A stretch of DNA of 64,000 bases from Paramecium sonneborni (taxonomy: Eukaryota; Ciliophora; Oligohymenophorea; Peniculida; Parameciidae): contig CAJJDN010000078.1 in the NCBI GenBank assembly GCA_905182985.1, positions 95,453 through 159,452 on the forward strand, in the 5' to 3' direction. Made by a program: the position numbers and the translations under genes. This document shows positions 63,300 to 64,000 of this stretch, piece after piece. The notes below the pieces were generated by a model. The model saw only the letters and a program-made list of their open reading frames with translations, was not told where the DNA came from and searched no databases. Numbering within the stretch: position 1 is the stretch's first letter; every line of letters begins with the position of its first letter.

Positions 63300-64000
63300 A
63301 TGATTGATGATTCACAATAAATTATAAAGGAAATGATATAAAGTAATTCGATACAGCAATTAATGGAATTTATGAACAAAATGAAACCAAATATTTTGAA
63401 TTTAGATTGTGGAAAAAAATAAACAAGTAATAGTTGAAATATTATATAGTTCTACATATTGCTGTTTAGAGAAATGAGTACTCATTCCTGAAATATCTTG
63501 AGCAATACTCAAATGATAATTATAAAGAGAATGAGATTAGAAAATTAGTTAATACATATAATATAGAAATTTTCACAGCCCTTCATATAGCATCCTATAA
63601 TGGAAATGTGGTAAGTTTGATTGCATTTATATCAGGAAGCAGTTAAGATTCTACTAAATATGGGTGCTGATTCTAGTCTTAAAAGTGGGTCCGGTTTATT
63701 ACCTATACATGCAGCTGCATAAGGGGACTAACCTTATATGGTGGTATGATTAAATGTTTATATATAAGTGGTATTGGCTGTAATAAGGTATTTCAATAAA
63801 TGTGTAAGATGATGCTGGAAATACTTGTTTACATTGGGCAGCATATTAAAAGTAAAGTATTATTTTACATACTTTTAGTTGTGAATTAACTGTAAGCTAT
63901 TTAATCTCATTTGGGTGCAATATAGATTTTAGAAATAATGCACAATAAACAGCTTTACATATTGGGGCATCTTATGGATAATCTAGAGTTGTAAAGAAAT
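63300..64000 (+). CDS. Ankyrin-repeat protein, 5' part (possible DHHC palmitoyltransferase), partial
   Basis: ATG 63300 (MIDDSQQIIKEMIQS). Four introns restore the repeat sequence: about 63428-63450 (23 nt), 63609-63633, 63743-63767 (25 nt each) and 63854-63880 (27 nt). The frame is open at 64000. Repeats: TILHIAVQRNE, TALHIASYNGNVEAVKILLNMGA (split by an intron after NV), GSGLLPIHAAAQGDQPYMV, DDAGNTCLHWAAY, LISFGCNIDFRNN and TALHIGASYGQSRVVKK. The IHAAAQGDQPY and NTCLHWAA forms are those of ankyrin-type DHHC palmitoyltransferases, common in ciliates, but the DHHC part would lie beyond the window. Confidence 0.8.

Noticed and set aside
1..64000. CRISPR arrays, tRNA or rRNA genes, bacterial-type operons or terminators
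   Set aside because: No regularly spaced repeats, no cloverleaf-like GC-rich blocks and no bacterial gene content were seen; the genetic code and introns are ciliate.

Overview
The window is macronuclear-type DNA of an oligohymenophorean ciliate, almost certainly a Paramecium. It is about three-quarters A+T. TAA and TAG read as glutamine in every recognisable gene and TGA is the only stop. Coding sequence is cut by tiny GT..AG introns, mostly 20-34 nt with a mode near 25. Genes lie on both strands with gaps of tens to a few hundred bases. Tools that use the standard code shatter these genes, so gene ends given here were found by reading with TGA as sole stop and splicing the mini-introns. In most genes the spliced length came out as an exact multiple of three. 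The species is not determined.

Layout. 0-4.5 kb: cyclic-nucleotide-binding protein, interrupted by a 1212-bp perfect duplication around a single N. 4.9-14.1 kb: giant BEACH/WD protein. 14.2-19.1 kb: ciliate-type hypothetical proteins and one doubtful gene. 19.2-28.1 kb: a compact housekeeping block with an mS34-like mitoribosomal protein, a membrane-anchored Smr protein, a helical protein, V-ATPase subunit a, a helical-repeat protein, a riboflavin kinase, a small one-TM protein and an NDUFA12/NDUFAF2-like complex I factor. 28.4-31.7 kb: cysteine-rich multi-pass surface protein. 32.1-33.7 kb: decayed gene. 33.8-37.7 kb: tandem pair of ABCG half-transporters. 37.8-43.3 kb: PH/START lipid-transfer protein, diacylglycerol kinase and cyclic-nucleotide-gated-type K+ channel. 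43.8-46.6 kb: long coiled coil. 46.7-50.7 kb: large type I membrane protein. 50.9-54.8 kb: IQ-motif protein and a small coiled coil. 54.8-59.9 kb: WDR59-like GATOR2 component and a low-complexity protein, with a second N-centred duplication. 60.0-60.8 kb: PP2C phosphatase. 60.85-63.3 kb: gene-poor, AT-rich, holding a dead ABCG copy. 63.3 kb to the end: an ankyrin-repeat gene running off the window.

Functional themes are membrane and signalling: two genes with cyclic-nucleotide-binding domains (0 kb and 42 kb), lipid signalling (DAG kinase next to PH-START), calmodulin binding (IQ), dephosphorylation (PP2C), endomembrane acidification (V-ATPase a), vesicle traffic (BEACH) and nutrient sensing (WDR59). 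Unlike a bacterial operon, neighbours are not obviously one pathway. No tRNA, rRNA, CRISPR array or telomeric repeat was seen.

The two duplications, each perfect and each joined by exactly one N, are most likely unmerged contig overlaps, not biology. They must be collapsed before the genes they cut are used.
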